Source: Ramlibacter henchirensis
Lineage (GTDB): Bacteria; Pseudomonadota; Gammaproteobacteria; Burkholderiales; Burkholderiaceae_C
NCBI RefSeq assembly: GCF_004682015.1
Contig: NZ_SMLM01000001.1
Location: 1,984,001-2,048,000 of the forward strand
Length of the DNA: 64,000 bases
Reading direction: 5' to 3'
Positions 27,013-39,621 of this stretch are shown in pieces. The notes under the pieces are model-generated. The model had not been told where the DNA came from. It searched no databases and was given only the letters and a program-made list of their open reading frames with translations. A program made the position numbers and the translations under genes. Positions within the stretch are counted from its first letter, which is position 1. Every line of letters starts with the position of its first letter.

Positions 27013-27043
27013 TGGCCCCCGTTTCCGGTCAGAGGAGCTTGCC

Positions 27044-29368
27044 GTGATCCGAACACGCGCGGCCGCCGCGCTGGCGGCCGCATCCCCCTTCATCTGCGCG
27101 CCGCCGGCGTGGCCGCAGGACGCTCCGGCGCGCTCGCTGGGCGTGGTCACCGTCACCGGGGGCCAGCCGACCTCGTTGCCGACGCAGATCCCCACCACCA
27201 TGGAGGGCATCGACCGCGAGCAGATCGAGCGCACCATCAACGCGACCGACAGCGGGGACGTGCTCCGCTACTTCCCGAGCCTGCTGGTGCGCAAGCGCTA
27301 TCCCGGCGACTACAACCACGCCATCCTGTCCAGCCGCGCGTCCGGCACCGGCAACAGCGCCCGCTCGCTGGTCTACGCGGACGGCATCCTGCTGTCCAAC
27401 CTGCTCGGCAACGGCGTCGGCGGCCTGAGTTTCCCGCCGCGCTGGGGGCTGGTGACGCCGGAGGAGATCGAACGCGTCGACGTGATGTACGGCCCGTTCT
27501 CCGCCGCCTACCCGGGCAACTCGGTGGGCGCGGTGGTGGAGTACGTCACGCGCCTGCCGCGCCGGTTCGAGGCGCACGCGGCGGCGAGTTACTCGCTGCA
27601 CCCCTTCGAGCTGTACGGCACGGCCACGACCTACCGCACCTGGCAGACCAGCGCCTCGCTGGGCAACCGGGCGGGGGACTGGACGTGGTGGTTCAACGTG
27701 AACCGGCAGGACAGCGAAGGGCAGCCGCTGACCTTTCCGACGCGGCTGGTCTCCAGCGGAACGGCCGCCGGGGCCGGTGTCCCGGTCACGGGCGTGGTGC
27801 TCACGCGCAACAGCGCCGGCCAGCCCTGGTACGTGCTGGGCAGCGCCACGGAGTACGCGAGCCGCCAGGACCACCTGAAGGCCAAGCTGGCGTATGACTT
27901 CCCCGGATCGATCCGCGCGGCCTACACGCTGGGCTGGTGGGAGAACACGACACGCGGGCGCTCGGCCTCGCACCTGCGTGATGCGGGTGGCAACGCGGTG
28001 ACCAGCGGCCCGGTGCGCATCGACGGGCTCTCGTTCGCGCCGCTGACCGGAGCCGATTTCCCGCTCACCGACGAGCGCCTCACGCACTACATGCATGGCC
28101 TCTCGGTGAAGAGCCGGACGCAGGGCGTGTTCGACTGGGAGGTTGCCGCAAGCCGCTACGACTACCACCGCGACCACAAGCGCCAGAACGCCGCCGGCAA
28201 TCCCCCGCCCGCCGCGGAGAGCGGCGGGCCCGGCACCCTGGCGGACGGTGGCGGCACCGGCTGGACCACGCTGGCGCTGCGCGGCACGTGGCGGCCGGAC
28301 GGGATGCGCGGCGCGCACATCGTCGACTTCGGCCTGCAGCGCGACGACTTCGAGCTCGCCTACCTGACGTCCAACATCGCGGGCCAGTGGCGCGCGGACC
28401 CGCCGGGCAGCGTGGCCAGCAACGTCGGCGGCCGCACGCAGCTCACCAGCATGTGGGCGCAGGACGCCTGGTCGTTCGCGCCTCGCTGGAAGACGGTGCT
28501 GGGGGCGCGGCTGGAACGCTGGCGGGCCTTCTCCGGCTTCACCGTGATCACGCCTGCCGTCGACACGGCCTGGCCCGATCGCAGCGACACCCATGTCTCA
28601 CCGAAGATCGCGGTGTCGTGGCAGTGGCGGCCCGACACAGTGCTCAAGGCGTCGCTGGGACGTGCACTGCGCTTCCCCACCGTGGCCGAGCTCTACGGGG
28701 CGACCTCCACGGCGAACGCGCAGTTCATCAACGACCCGGATCTGCGGCCCGAACGCTCCTGGACGGGGGAGCTCACGGCCGAGAAGGAACTCGCGAACGG
28801 GCTGCTGCGGCTGACGTACTTCGCCGAGGAGACGCGCGACGCGCTGTACAACCAGACCGTGTTCGACGCTGCCGCCAACCGCAACGTCACCCGCGTGCAG
28901 AACGTGGGGCGCATCGCCACGCAGGGTCTTGAGTTCGCGTGGAGCGCCACGGACGTGGCGCTGCCCGGCCTGAACGTCAACGCGAGCACGACCTTCGCGC
29001 ACTCGGAGATCCGCGAGAACGCCGGCTTCGTCACGACGCCGGGCGACACGGTCGGCAAGCGCCAGCCCAACATCCCACGCTGGCGCGCGACGGCGGTGGC
29101 CGACTACCGCTGGAACGAGCGCTGGACCACCTCGGTGGGCGCGCGGTACAGCAGCCGCCAGTTCCGCACGCTGGACAACAGCGACATCAACGGTTATTCG
29201 TACATGGGCGTGAGCCGCCTGTACGTGATCGACGTGCGCGCCCGGGTGCAGATCGACAAGCGCCTGAGCGCCGCCTTCGGCATCGACAACCTGAACAACA
29301 AGACGTACTGGAACTTCCACCCCTACCCCCAGCGAACCTTCTTCGCCGAACTCAAGGCCGACCTATGA
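27044..29368 (+). CDS. TonB-dependent outer-membrane receptor, probably for copper
   Basis: A 774-residue TonB-dependent receptor with a signal peptide (about 1-25), a plug domain (SLGVVTVTGGQPTSL, GDVLRYFPSLLVRKRYPGD, IERVDVMYGPFSAAYPGNSVGAVVEYVT, about 30-170) and a 22-strand-type barrel ending FFAELKADL. The start is GTG 27044 after GAGGAG. The following genes (YcnI/DUF1775, overlapping by ATGA, and PCuAC) are copper-binding families, so copper or a copper chelate is the likeliest cargo. Substrate assignment is by context only; a siderophore is the alternative. Confidence 0.88.
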   Translation: MIRTRAAAALAAASPFICAPPAWPQDAPARSLGVVTVTGGQPTSLPTQIPTTMEGIDREQIERTINATDSGDVLRYFPSLLVRKRYPGDYNHAILSSRASGTGNSARSLVYADGILLSNLLGNGVGGLSFPPRWGLVTPEEIERVDVMYGPFSAAYPGNSVGAVVEYVTRLPRRFEAHAAASYSLHPFELYGTATTYRTWQTSASLGNRAGDWTWWFNVNRQDSEGQPLTFPTRLVSSGTAAGAGVPVTGVVLTRNSAGQPWYVLGSATEYASRQDHLKAKLAYDFPGSIRAAYTLGWWENTTRGRSASHLRDAGGNAVTSGPVRIDGLSFAPLTGADFPLTDERLTHYMHGLSVKSRTQGVFDWEVAASRYDYHRDHKRQNAAGNPPPAAESGGPGTLADGGGTGWTTLALRGTWRPDGMRGAHIVDFGLQRDDFELAYLTSNIAGQWRADPPGSVASNVGGRTQLTSMWAQDAWSFAPRWKTVLGARLERWRAFSGFTVITPAVDTAWPDRSDTHVSPKIAVSWQWRPDTVLKASLGRALRFPTVAELYGATSTANAQFINDPDLRPERSWTGELTAEKELANGLLRLTYFAEETRDALYNQTVFDAAANRNVTRVQNVGRIATQGLEFAWSATDVALPGLNVNASTTFAHSEIRENAGFVTTPGDTVGKRQPNIPRWRATAVADYRWNERWTTSVGARYSSRQFRTLDNSDINGYSYMGVSRLYVIDVRARVQIDKRLSAAFGIDNLNNKTYWNFHPYPQRTFFAELKADL

Positions 29369-29910
29369 AAACCCCACTCCTGATCCCCTTGCTTGCCGCC
29401 GCCCTCGGCGCGACCGGCGCCGCTTCGGCGCATGTGGTGCTCGAATACCAGGTGGCGCCCGCCGACAGCAGCTACAAGGCGACCTTCAAGGTCGGCCACG
29501 GCTGCGAGCAATGGCCGACGCGGCAGGTGAGCGTCATCATCCCGGCCGGCGTGACCGGCGCGCGGCCGATGCCCAAGCCGGGCTGGTTGCTCGACGTGCA
29601 GTACGGCAAGCTGGCGCAGCCGGTCACGTCGCACGGCCGCACGATCACCGAGGACGTGGTGCGCGTGACGTGGACCGCGCGCACGCCGGCCGACATGCTG
29701 GCGACGAATCATTACGACGAGTTCGTGCTGGTGGCGCGCACGCCCGGCACGGCGGGCACGATCTACTGGCCGGTGAACCAGGTCTGCGAGAGCGGCCGCA
29801 TCGACTGGGTGGAAATCCCGCGCGAAGGCCGCAAGCTCTCCGACCTGAAGGCCCCCGCGGCCGCCCTCGAAATCATGCCGGCCGCGGGGAGCGGCGGGCA
29901 CCGTCACTAA
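29365..29910 (+). CDS. YcnI/DUF1775 copper-binding periplasmic protein
   Basis: A 181-residue exported protein. Signal cleavage after ASA (residue 22) would leave His23 as the N-terminal residue of the mature chain, which in YcnI of Bacillus binds Cu(II) in a mono-histidine brace. The domain follows with HVVLEYQVAPADSSYKATFKVGHGCEQW and VPEG-like IIPAGVTGARPMPKPGWLL. The C-terminus is short, ending GGHRH, without the usual membrane anchor. The ATG overlaps the receptor stop (ATGA). Copper delivery between receptor and PCuAC is inferred. Confidence 0.88.
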   Translation: MKTPLLIPLLAAALGATGAASAHVVLEYQVAPADSSYKATFKVGHGCEQWPTRQVSVIIPAGVTGARPMPKPGWLLDVQYGKLAQPVTSHGRTITEDVVRVTWTARTPADMLATNHYDEFVLVARTPGTAGTIYWPVNQVCESGRIDWVEIPREGRKLSDLKAPAAALEIMPAAGSGGHRH

Positions 29911-29919
29911 GGAGCCGAC

Positions 29920-30402
29920 ATGAAGACGATCAAGACCTTGCTGGCCGCCACGGCCATCGCATGCGGCGCGGCCGCGTGGGCGCAGTCCTCCGCGCCCGTG
30001 ACCGTGCTTGCACCCTGGGCGCGCGCCAGCGTGCAGGGGCAGCGCGCCTCCGGCGCCTTCATGACGCTGGTGGCGAAGGAGCCGCTCACGCTGGTGGGCG
30101 CGTCGACGCCCGTGGCGGGCTCGGCCGAGCTGCACGAGATGAAGATGGAGGGCGACGTGATGCGCATGCGCCAGGTCGATTCGATCCCGATGACGTCGCG
30201 GGAGCCGCTGCAGCTCAAGCCCGGCGGCTACCACCTGATGCTGATGCAGCTCAAGGCCCCGCTCGCGCCCAACACCAGCATCCCGGTCACGCTGACGTTC
30301 AAGACCGCGTCGGGCGAGCAGCGCCAGCTGGCCGTTCAGGTGCCGGTGTCGACCACGCCACCGAAGGAAGCCGGCGCCCACGGAAGCCACCACAAGCATT
30401 GA
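29920..30402 (+). CDS. PCuAC-family periplasmic copper chaperone
   Basis: A 160-residue periplasmic Cu(I) chaperone, the family that loads CuA and CuB sites of cytochrome oxidase. The full consensus HX10MX21HXM is present as His72, Met83, His105 and Met107. A signal peptide ends near AWAQ (about 22), and the tail GSHHKH is His-rich, giving a possible second metal site. It lies nine bases after the YcnI gene and closes the copper cluster. Confidence 0.93.
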   Translation: MKTIKTLLAATAIACGAAAWAQSSAPVTVLAPWARASVQGQRASGAFMTLVAKEPLTLVGASTPVAGSAELHEMKMEGDVMRMRQVDSIPMTSREPLQLKPGGYHLMLMQLKAPLAPNTSIPVTLTFKTASGEQRQLAVQVPVSTTPPKEAGAHGSHHKH

Positions 30403-30494
30403 CACCGATGCTTTCGCTTTGGCGGGCTGCCGCGCCGGCTGTGCGCGCGACGGCCTGCTAAGCTGGCGTTCATCCCCCTCGACCGGAGGCCGCC

Positions 30495-31226
30495 ATGAGC
30501 GACGACAACGCCCCGATGGGCTTCACCAAGTTCGTTCCCGGTTTCGACTTCCTGCAGAACCTGGCCAAGGGCGCGAGCCAGACGGTTCCCCAGATGCCCA
30601 GCCTGTCGAACTGGGTGGCGCCCACACTCAACGTCGAGGAGCTGGAAAAGCGCATCGGCGAACTGCGGGCGGTGCACTTCTGGCTGGACCAGAACTCCAA
30701 GGCGCTGAGCGCCACCATCCAGGCGCTCGAAGTCCAGAAGATGACCCTGGCGACGCTCAAGAGCATGAACTTCAACATGAACGAGATGGCGGAGGCGCTG
30801 CGTCTGAAGACCGCCGATGCAGTGGCGGCGATGCAGAAGGGTTCCGAGGCCGCGATGCAGAAGGGAACCGAGGCGGCCGCGAATGCCGGGGGTGCGGCTT
30901 CCGGTGCCGCGAAAACGCCGCGCGGCAAGGCCGCGGCCCAGGACGGCGCAGCCGCCAGGCCGGCATCCAACGGCGTCGTCGATCCGCTGCAATGGTGGAC
31001 GGCGCTGACGCAGCAGTTCCAGCAGATCGCGGCCGATGCGTTGAAGGACGCCACTCGCACCGGCACGGACGCCGCACGCAACATGGCGACGACAGCGGCC
31101 AAGGAGTCCTCCAAGAGCGGCGCTGTCGAGGGTGAGGCCAAGACCACGACCGCTGCCAGATCGACTCCGGCCAAGAAGGCCCGCAAGGCACCCTCGCGCC
31201 GCCGCTCCGCAGCCGACAAGACATGA
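30495..31226 (+). CDS. phaM: PhaM-type PHA granule regulatory protein
   Basis: A 243-residue protein with the PhaM N-terminal domain (GFTKFVPGFDFLQNLAKGA, WVAPTLNVEELEKRIGELRAVHFWLDQN, about 9-70), a Met/Gln-rich coiled segment, and a Lys/Arg/Ala-rich tail with PAKKARK, the DNA-binding type of tail that in Ralstonia PhaM tethers polyhydroxybutyrate granules to the nucleoid and activates PHA synthase. It is somewhat shorter than the Ralstonia protein. Its stop overlaps the FIST gene start (ATGA). Confidence 0.9.
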   Translation: MSDDNAPMGFTKFVPGFDFLQNLAKGASQTVPQMPSLSNWVAPTLNVEELEKRIGELRAVHFWLDQNSKALSATIQALEVQKMTLATLKSMNFNMNEMAEALRLKTADAVAAMQKGSEAAMQKGTEAAANAGGAASGAAKTPRGKAAAQDGAAARPASNGVVDPLQWWTALTQQFQQIAADALKDATRTGTDAARNMATTAAKESSKSGAVEGEAKTTTAARSTPAKKARKAPSRRRSAADKT

Positions 31227-32485
31227 AGCTGTTCCCGTTCGCGCATGCCACGCATCCGCAGTGGCCGATGGCCGCTGGGCTGGTGCTGGCGCAGCTGCGC
31301 GCGCAGATGGCGCTGCCCGAATACGCGGCGTCGCCCACGCTGGCGCTGCTGTACATCACCGACCACTACGCGCCCCACGCGCACGACATCCTCGACCACC
31401 TGGGCGCGGAGCTTCCCGAGATCACCGACTGGTCCGGCACCGTGGGCATCGGCATCTCCTCCAGCAACATCGAGTACTTCGACGAGCCTGCGCTGGCCGT
31501 GATGCTGTGCGCCGTGCCGCCGCACCAGTACCGCGTCTTCTCCGGCGTCGCTCCGCTGGGCACGGGCGAGGGCATGGGCTTCGAGCCGCACACCGCGCTG
31601 GTCCATGCCGATGCGAGCACGCCCGACGTCGGCGAGCTGATCGCGGAGATGGCCGCGCGCACGACCACGGGCTACCTGTTCGGAGGACTTGCCGCCAGCC
31701 GCAGCTCGGCGGTGCAGTTTGCGATCGGCGGCAACGGCAACATCAAGGGGCAGGGCCATGCCGGGGGCGTGTTCCGCGGCGGTCTGTCGGGCGTCGCTTT
31801 CGCTGAAAGCGTGCGGCTCGTCTCGCGCGTCACGCAAGGCTGCCAGCCGCTGGGGCGCGAGCGCGTGGTCACCGGGGCGGAGGGCAACGTGCTGCTCACG
31901 CTGGACGACGAGCCCGCGCTCGACGTGCTGCTCGATGAAGCGCGAATCTCCCTGGAGCGCCCGCAGGCCGCGATGTCGACGTTGCGCGCGACGCTGGTCG
32001 GCCTGACTTCGCCGGGCGCCGACGTGATCGGCCGCACCGGCACCTTCGGCGCCGACGTCGAGGTGCGCCACATCATCGGCCTCGATCCGGGCCGGCGCGG
32101 CGTGGCGGTGGCCAGCAAGGTCGAGACCGGCATGCGCATGGCTTTCTGCAACCGCAACGCGCAGGCCGCGCGCGCCGACCTGATGCGCATCTGCGCCGAG
32201 ATCCGGGAGGAACTCGAGCCGCAGGAGATGCCGCTGACGGCGGCCGCAGCGCTGGCGGCGCCCGAGGCGCAGTCCGCGCCCAATCCGCAGCGGCGCATCG
32301 CCGGCGCGGTGTACGTCAGCTGCGCCGGCCGCGGCGGTCCGCACTTCGGTGGCCCGAGCGCGGAGCTGCAGATCGTGCGGCGTGCGCTGGGCGATGTGCC
32401 GCTGGTCGGCTTCTTCGCCGGCGGCGAGATCGCTCGGCACCACCTGTATGGGTACACGGGTGTGCTGACGGTGTTCGGCGGCTGA
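31223..32485 (+). CDS. FIST-domain sensory protein
   Basis: A 420-residue soluble protein with an N-terminal FIST domain (LLYITDHYAPHAHDILDHLGAELPEITDWSGTVGIGI, about 40-190) and a C-terminal FIST_C domain ending PLVGFFAGGEIARHHLYGYTGVLTVF. FIST domains are thought to bind small ligands such as amino acids and usually accompany kinases or methyl-accepting proteins. Here there is no output domain; its start overlaps phaM by four bases, pointing to co-translation with a granule regulator. Ligand and output are unknown. Confidence 0.88.
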   Translation: MKLFPFAHATHPQWPMAAGLVLAQLRAQMALPEYAASPTLALLYITDHYAPHAHDILDHLGAELPEITDWSGTVGIGISSSNIEYFDEPALAVMLCAVPPHQYRVFSGVAPLGTGEGMGFEPHTALVHADASTPDVGELIAEMAARTTTGYLFGGLAASRSSAVQFAIGGNGNIKGQGHAGGVFRGGLSGVAFAESVRLVSRVTQGCQPLGRERVVTGAEGNVLLTLDDEPALDVLLDEARISLERPQAAMSTLRATLVGLTSPGADVIGRTGTFGADVEVRHIIGLDPGRRGVAVASKVETGMRMAFCNRNAQAARADLMRICAEIREELEPQEMPLTAAAALAAPEAQSAPNPQRRIAGAVYVSCAGRGGPHFGGPSAELQIVRRALGDVPLVGFFAGGEIARHHLYGYTGVLTVFGG

Positions 32486-32510
32486 GGCGCTTCAGGAACG
32501 TCTGCGGCGT

Positions 32511-34704
<2,194 letters not shown>

Positions 34705-34758
34705 GCTTGAGGGCCGGACATGACCCGTTCCAAGTTCTTGTGAGGGCAGAATTGTCCC

Positions 34759-36825
34759 ATGCCCGCCACCGCGACCCTGTCGGCCCCGCAGAAGGCCCTG
34801 CAGAAGATGGGACTGGTGCGCGACATCGACCTCGCGCTGCACCTGCCGCTGCGTTACGAGGACGAGACCCGCATCGTGAAGCTGCGCGATGCACGCGAAG
34901 GCGAGACGGTGCAGTTCGAGGGCACGGTGACGGACAACCACGTCGCCTTTCGCCCGCGCCGGCAGCTGGTGGTGACCGTGGACGACGGCAGCGACACCTG
35001 CGTGCTGCGCTTCTTCTCGTTCTATCCCTCGCAGCAGAAGGCCCTGGCCGTGGGCAATCGTGTCGTCGTTCGGGGCGAGCTCAAGGGCGGCTTCATGGGT
35101 TGGTCCATGGTGCATCCGAGTTGCCGTGCCGCCGGCGGGGCGTTGCCGGAAGCGCTCACGCCGGTCTATTCGACGGTGGCCAGCCTGCCGCAGGCCTACT
35201 TGCGCAAGGCGGTGCAGAGCGGCCTCGTGCGGGCCGACCTGTCCGAGACAGTGCCCGCGGAATTGCTGCCGCAGCTGGGGCTGCGCGAGGCGTGGACGCT
35301 GCGGGACGCATTGCAGTTCCTGCACCATCCCGGCCCCGACGTGTCGCTTGCGGCGCTGGAAGACCGCAGCCACCCGGCCTGGCAGCGCCTGAAGGCGGAG
35401 GAGTTGCTCGCGCAGCAGCTGTCGCAGCTGGAAAGCAAGCGCGAGCGCGACGAGCTGCGGGCGCCTCGCCTTGCGGCGAAGGCCGGCGGGCTGCACGAGC
35501 AGCTGCTCAAGGCGCTGCCCTTCGCGCTGACGTCGGCCCAACGGCGCGTGGGTGAGGAGATCGCGGCCGACCTCGGGCGGCCCGTTCCGATGCACCGCCT
35601 GCTGCAGGGCGACGTGGGCTCGGGGAAGACCGTCGTGGCGGCGCTGGCAGCGGCCGTGGCCATCGACCCCGGCTGGCAGTGCGCGCTGATGGCGCCGACC
35701 GAAATCCTCGCCGAACAGCATTTCCGAAAGCTCATCGGCTGGTTGGAGCCGCTGCTGACGCCCCGGAGCCTCACGGTGGCGTGGCTTACCGGCGGACAGA
35801 AGAAAAAGGAACGCACCGAGATGCTGGAGCGCATCGCCAGCGGCGAGGCGGCGCTGGTGGTCGGCACGCATGCTGTGATCCAGGAGCAGGTGCAGTTCAA
35901 GCGGCTGGCGCTGGCCATCATCGACGAGCAGCACCGCTTCGGCGTCGCGCAACGTCTGGCGTTGCGCGGCAAGATGAACGAGCCGGGCCAGGAGCCGCAT
36001 CTGCTGATGATGTCGGCCACGCCCATCCCGCGCACGCTGGCGATGAGCTACTACGCCGACTTGGACGTGTCCACGCTCGACGAGCTGCCGCCCGGCCGCA
36101 CGCCCGTCATTACCAAGGTGGTGGCCGACAGCCGGCGCGAGGAGGTGGTGGAGCGCATCCGGTCGCAGCTGACGGAAGGCCGCCAGGTCTACTGGGTCTG
36201 TCCGCTGATCGAGGAGAGCGAGGCGCTGGACCTCACGAACGCCACGGCCACCCATGAAGCGCTGCAGGCCGCGCTGCCGGGCGTGATGGTCGGCCTGCTG
36301 CACTCGCGCATGCCGCCCGCGGAGAAGAAGGCGGTGATGTCGCTGTTTGCAGGCGCGCAGATGGGCGTGCTGGTGTCCACCACCGTGATCGAAGTCGGCG
36401 TCGACGTCCCCAATGCCTCCCTGATGGTGATCGAGCATGCGGAGCGCTTCGGCCTTTCGCAGTTGCACCAGCTGCGCGGCCGGGTCGGACGCGGCGCCGC
36501 GGCTTCGGCTTGCGTGCTGCTGTATTCGCCCGGCGAGAACGGGAGGCTTGGCGAGACGGCGCGGGCGCGCCTGAAGGCCATGGCGGAGACGAACGACGGT
36601 TTCGAGATCGCACGCCGCGACCTGGAGATCCGCGGCCCCGGCGAGTTCCTCGGCGCGCGGCAGTCGGGCGCGCCACTGTTGCGCTTCGCGGACCTGGCGA
36701 CCGACACGCACCTGCTGCAGGCCGCCCGCGCACTGGCACCGCTGATGCTGGATCGCTTCCCCGACGACGCCCGGCGCCACGTCTCGCGCTGGTTGGGTGG
36801 AAAATCGGAATACCTGAAGGCCTGA
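34759..36825 (+). CDS. recG: ATP-dependent DNA helicase RecG
   Basis: A 688-residue branch-migration helicase that remodels stalled forks. The N-terminal wedge/OB domain (about 20-150) includes [10 protein letters not shown]; helicase motif I is GDVGSGKT (about 294-301), motif II is DEQHRFGV, motif [14 protein letters not shown], and motif [11 protein letters not shown]. The C-terminal TRG region follows. The start ATG 34759 gives a normal length. oxyR begins seven bases downstream, an order common in Burkholderiales. Confidence 0.96.
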   Translation: MPATATLSAPQKALQKMGLVRDIDLALHLPLRYEDETRIVKLRDAREGETVQFEGTVTDNHVAFRPRRQLVVTVDDGSDTCVLRFFSFYPSQQKALAVGNRVVVRGELKGGFMGWSMVHPSCRAAGGALPEALTPVYSTVASLPQAYLRKAVQSGLVRADLSETVPAELLPQLGLREAWTLRDALQFLHHPGPDVSLAALEDRSHPAWQRLKAEELLAQQLSQLESKRERDELRAPRLAAKAGGLHEQLLKALPFALTSAQRRVGEEIAADLGRPVPMHRLLQGDVGSGKTVVAALAAAVAIDPGWQCALMAPTEILAEQHFRKLIGWLEPLLTPRSLTVAWLTGGQKKKERTEMLERIASGEAALVVGTHAVIQEQVQFKRLALAIIDEQHRFGVAQRLALRGKMNEPGQEPHLLMMSATPIPRTLAMSYYADLDVSTLDELPPGRTPVITKVVADSRREEVVERIRSQLTEGRQVYWVCPLIEESEALDLTNATATHEALQAALPGVMVGLLHSRMPPAEKKAVMSLFAGAQMGVLVSTTVIEVGVDVPNASLMVIEHAERFGLSQLHQLRGRVGRGAAASACVLLYSPGENGRLGETARARLKAMAETNDGFEIARRDLEIRGPGEFLGARQSGAPLLRFADLATDTHLLQAARALAPLMLDRFPDDARRHVSRWLGGKSEYLKA

Positions 36826-36832
36826 ACACGCC

Positions 36833-37786
36833 ATGACGCTGACCGAACTCAAGTACATCGTGGCCGTCGCCCGCGAGAAGCACTTCGGCAAGGCGGCGGA
36901 AGGCTGTTTCGTCTCGCAGCCCACGCTCTCGGTGGCGATCAAGAAGCTGGAGGACGAACTCGAGGTCAAGCTGTTCGAACGCAGCGCCAACGAGGTCAGC
37001 GTAACCCCCTTGGGCGAGGAGATCGTGCGGCAGGCGCAGAGCGTGCTGGAGCAGGCCGCCTCGATCAAGGAGATCGCCAAGCGGGGGAAGGATCCCCTGG
37101 CCGGCCCGCTGAAGCTGGGCGTGATCTACACCATCGGTCCCTACCTGCTGCCGGACCTGGTTCGCCAGGCCATCGCGCGCACGCCGCAGATGCCGCTGAT
37201 GCTGCAGGAGAACTTCACCGTCAAGCTGCTGGAGATGCTGCGCACCGGCGAGATCGACTGCGCGATCATGGCCGAACCCTTCCCCGACACGGGGCTGGCG
37301 CTCGCAGGCCTCTACGACGAGCCGTTCATGGCGGCGGTGCCGAGCAACCACCACTTCGCCGAGCGCAAGACGCTCACCGCGCAGGAGCTCAAGAGCGAGA
37401 CCATGCTGCTGCTGGGCACCGGCCACTGCTTCCGCGACCACGTGCTGGAGGTCTGCCCCGAGTTCGCGCGCTTTTCCAGCGACGCGGAAGGCATCCGCAA
37501 GAGCTTCGAGGGTTCCTCGCTGGAGACGATCAAGCACATGGTGGCGGCGGGCATGGGCATCACGCTGGTCCCGCGGCTCTCGGTGCCGAAAGGCGCGCTC
37601 GATCCCAAGCCCAAGCGGCGCAGCGAGGACCAGGCGTTCGTCCGCTACATCCCGTTCGATGGGGATCCGCCGATGCGCCGCGTCGTGCTGGCCTGGCGCC
37701 GCAGCTTCACGCGCTACGAGGCCATCGCCGCGCTGCGCAATGCCATCTATGCGTGCGAGCTTCCGGGGGTCAAGCGGCTCTCCTGA
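36833..37786 (+). CDS. oxyR: Hydrogen-peroxide-sensing LysR regulator OxyR
   Basis: A 317-residue LysR regulator. The helix-turn-helix ([35 protein letters not shown]) is OxyR-like, and both redox cysteines are present at C199 (GTGHCFRDH) and C208 (LEVC), the same numbers and spacing as in E. coli OxyR. It should activate peroxide defence genes through a disulfide switch. It follows recG closely and precedes a DyP peroxidase gene by 45 bases, a likely target. Confidence 0.95.
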   Translation: MTLTELKYIVAVAREKHFGKAAEGCFVSQPTLSVAIKKLEDELEVKLFERSANEVSVTPLGEEIVRQAQSVLEQAASIKEIAKRGKDPLAGPLKLGVIYTIGPYLLPDLVRQAIARTPQMPLMLQENFTVKLLEMLRTGEIDCAIMAEPFPDTGLALAGLYDEPFMAAVPSNHHFAERKTLTAQELKSETMLLLGTGHCFRDHVLEVCPEFARFSSDAEGIRKSFEGSSLETIKHMVAAGMGITLVPRLSVPKGALDPKPKRRSEDQAFVRYIPFDGDPPMRRVVLAWRRSFTRYEAIAALRNAIYACELPGVKRLS

Positions 37787-37831
37787 ACAGCGGCTGACGA
37801 CGCGGCCGCGGCGCTGCCCTAACATTTGGGC

Positions 37832-38761
37832 ATGCAACCCAAGGAACAGCTGTACCAGCCCGGCATCCTCGAGCCGGTGCCCGCCGTAGCACGCTTCGTT
37901 TCGTTCACCCTGGCCGACCCCAGCGTCGACGCGGCCGCCATCAAGGAGGCGCTGACGCGTCTGACCCCGCTGGTGGACGGCAGTGCGGTCGTGCTCGGCA
38001 TCGGGCCATCGCTCGTGCGGGCGCTCGGGGCCGAGATCCCCGAGCTGCACGAGTTCCCCGACTTCTCGCGCGAAGGCGTCAAGGTGCCCTCGACCCCGGG
38101 CCCGCTGTGGTGCTGGGTGCGCGGCGAGGACCTGGGGCACCTGCTGCACCACACGCGCAAAGTGCAGAAGGCGCTGGCGCCGGCCTTCCACGTTCGCCAC
38201 GTGGTCGACGGCTTCCGCCATGCGATGGGCGAAAGCGGCCATGGCCGCGACCTGACCGGCTTCGAGGACGGCACCGAGAACCCGAAGGGCGAGGACGCCG
38301 AGGAGGCGGCTTTCGCGCAGGGGAAAGGCGAGGGCGTGGACGGCTCCAGCTACGTGGCGGTGCAGCAGTGGGTGCACGACCTCGACGCGTTCGAGGCGCT
38401 GGGCGACATGGAGCGCGACCACCACTTCGGCCGGCGCCTTTCGGACAACGAGGAGATCGAGGACGCGCCGGAGACCGCGCACGTCAAGCGCACGGCGCAG
38501 GAAAGCTTCGATCCCGAGGCCTTTGTCCTGCGCCGTTCGATGCCGTGGATGATGAGCATGCAGGCCGGGCTGATGTTCGTCGCCTTCGGCAAGTCGCACG
38601 CCGCGTTCGAAGCGCAGATGCGGCGCATGGCCGGCCACGACGACGGCGTCGTCGACGCGCTCTTCCGCATCAGCAAGCCGGTGAACGGCGCCTACTACTG
38701 GTGCCCTCCGATGCGCGAGGACCGGCTCGATCTGCGCGGGCTCGGCCTGGGACTGTCCTGA
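37832..38761 (+). CDS. Dye-decolorizing-type (DyP) haem peroxidase
   Basis: A 309-residue DyP peroxidase, using peroxide to oxidise dyes, phenolics or porphyrin-like substrates. The distal GxxDG motif is GFEDG (143-147) followed by TENP, and His217 in AHVKR is the likely proximal haem ligand. No signal peptide is seen, so it is cytoplasmic or encapsulated, although no encapsulin gene is nearby. The ATG at 37832 is chosen over a TTG six bases earlier. Its position after oxyR supports a role in peroxide stress. Confidence 0.92.
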   Translation: MQPKEQLYQPGILEPVPAVARFVSFTLADPSVDAAAIKEALTRLTPLVDGSAVVLGIGPSLVRALGAEIPELHEFPDFSREGVKVPSTPGPLWCWVRGEDLGHLLHHTRKVQKALAPAFHVRHVVDGFRHAMGESGHGRDLTGFEDGTENPKGEDAEEAAFAQGKGEGVDGSSYVAVQQWVHDLDAFEALGDMERDHHFGRRLSDNEEIEDAPETAHVKRTAQESFDPEAFVLRRSMPWMMSMQAGLMFVAFGKSHAAFEAQMRRMAGHDDGVVDALFRISKPVNGAYYWCPPMREDRLDLRGLGLGLS

Positions 38762-38763
38762 GC

Positions 38764-39621
38764 GTGGGTGAGCGCATTCGTCTCTGGCTGGACCTGATCC
38801 GCTGGGACCGACCGGCGGGCTGGCTGCTGCTCCTGTGGCCGACTCTCAGTGCCCTGTGGGTGGCTGCGGACGGCTTTCCGGGCTGGCACCTTGTGGCGGT
38901 GTTCACGCTCGGGACCGTTCTGATGCGCAGCGCGGGCTGCTGCGTCAACGACGTGGCGGACCGCGAATACGACAGGCACGTCAAGCGCACGGCGCAGCGG
39001 CCGGTGACGTCGGGGCGGGTCAGCGTGCGCGAGGCCTTGGCTGTGGGCGCGGTGCTCGCATTGGTGGCGTTCGCGCTGGTGCTGACGACCAACACGGCCG
39101 CGATCCTGTGGTCGTTCGCCGCCCTCGCGATCGCAATGCTCTATCCCTATGCCAAGCGATTCGTCTCGATGCCGCAGGCCGTGCTGGGCATCGCCTTCAG
39201 CTTCGGCATCCCGATGGCCTTCGCCGCGGCGCAATCGCGCGTGCCGCTGCTGGCGTGGGTGCTGCTGCTGGGCAACCTGTTCTGGGTGCTGGCGTACGAC
39301 ACGGAGTACGCGATGGTGGATCGCGACGACGATTTGAGGATCGGCATCAAGACTTCGGCGATCACGCTCGGCCGCGCCGACGTGCCGGTGGTGATGGCCT
39401 GCTACGGCGCGTTCCTGGCGATCTGGTTGCTCGCGCTGGCGCCGCGTGAGCTGGGCGCGCCGTTCTACATCGGCATCGTTGCAGCAGTGGCGCAGGCGCT
39501 GTGGCACTGGCAGCTGATCCGCGAGCGCACGCGCGACGGCTGCTTCAAGGCCTTCCGCCTCAACCACTGGGTAGGTTTTGCGGTGTTCGCCGGCATCGCG
39601 GCCGGCTACGCGGTCAAGTAG
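38764..39621 (+). CDS. ubiA: 4-hydroxybenzoate polyprenyltransferase
   Basis: A 285-residue membrane prenyltransferase of ubiquinone biosynthesis. The first Asp-rich motif is NDVADREYD (about 67-75) and the second is [13 protein letters not shown] (about 178-190), with eight or nine transmembrane helices. The start is GTG 38764, two bases after the DyP stop; homologues begin close to [12 protein letters not shown]. It converges with proC, overlapping by eight bases. Confidence 0.93.
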   Translation: MGERIRLWLDLIRWDRPAGWLLLLWPTLSALWVAADGFPGWHLVAVFTLGTVLMRSAGCCVNDVADREYDRHVKRTAQRPVTSGRVSVREALAVGAVLALVAFALVLTTNTAAILWSFAALAIAMLYPYAKRFVSMPQAVLGIAFSFGIPMAFAAAQSRVPLLAWVLLLGNLFWVLAYDTEYAMVDRDDDLRIGIKTSAITLGRADVPVVMACYGAFLAIWLLALAPRELGAPFYIGIVAAVAQALWHWQLIRERTRDGCFKAFRLNHWVGFAVFAGIAAGYAVK

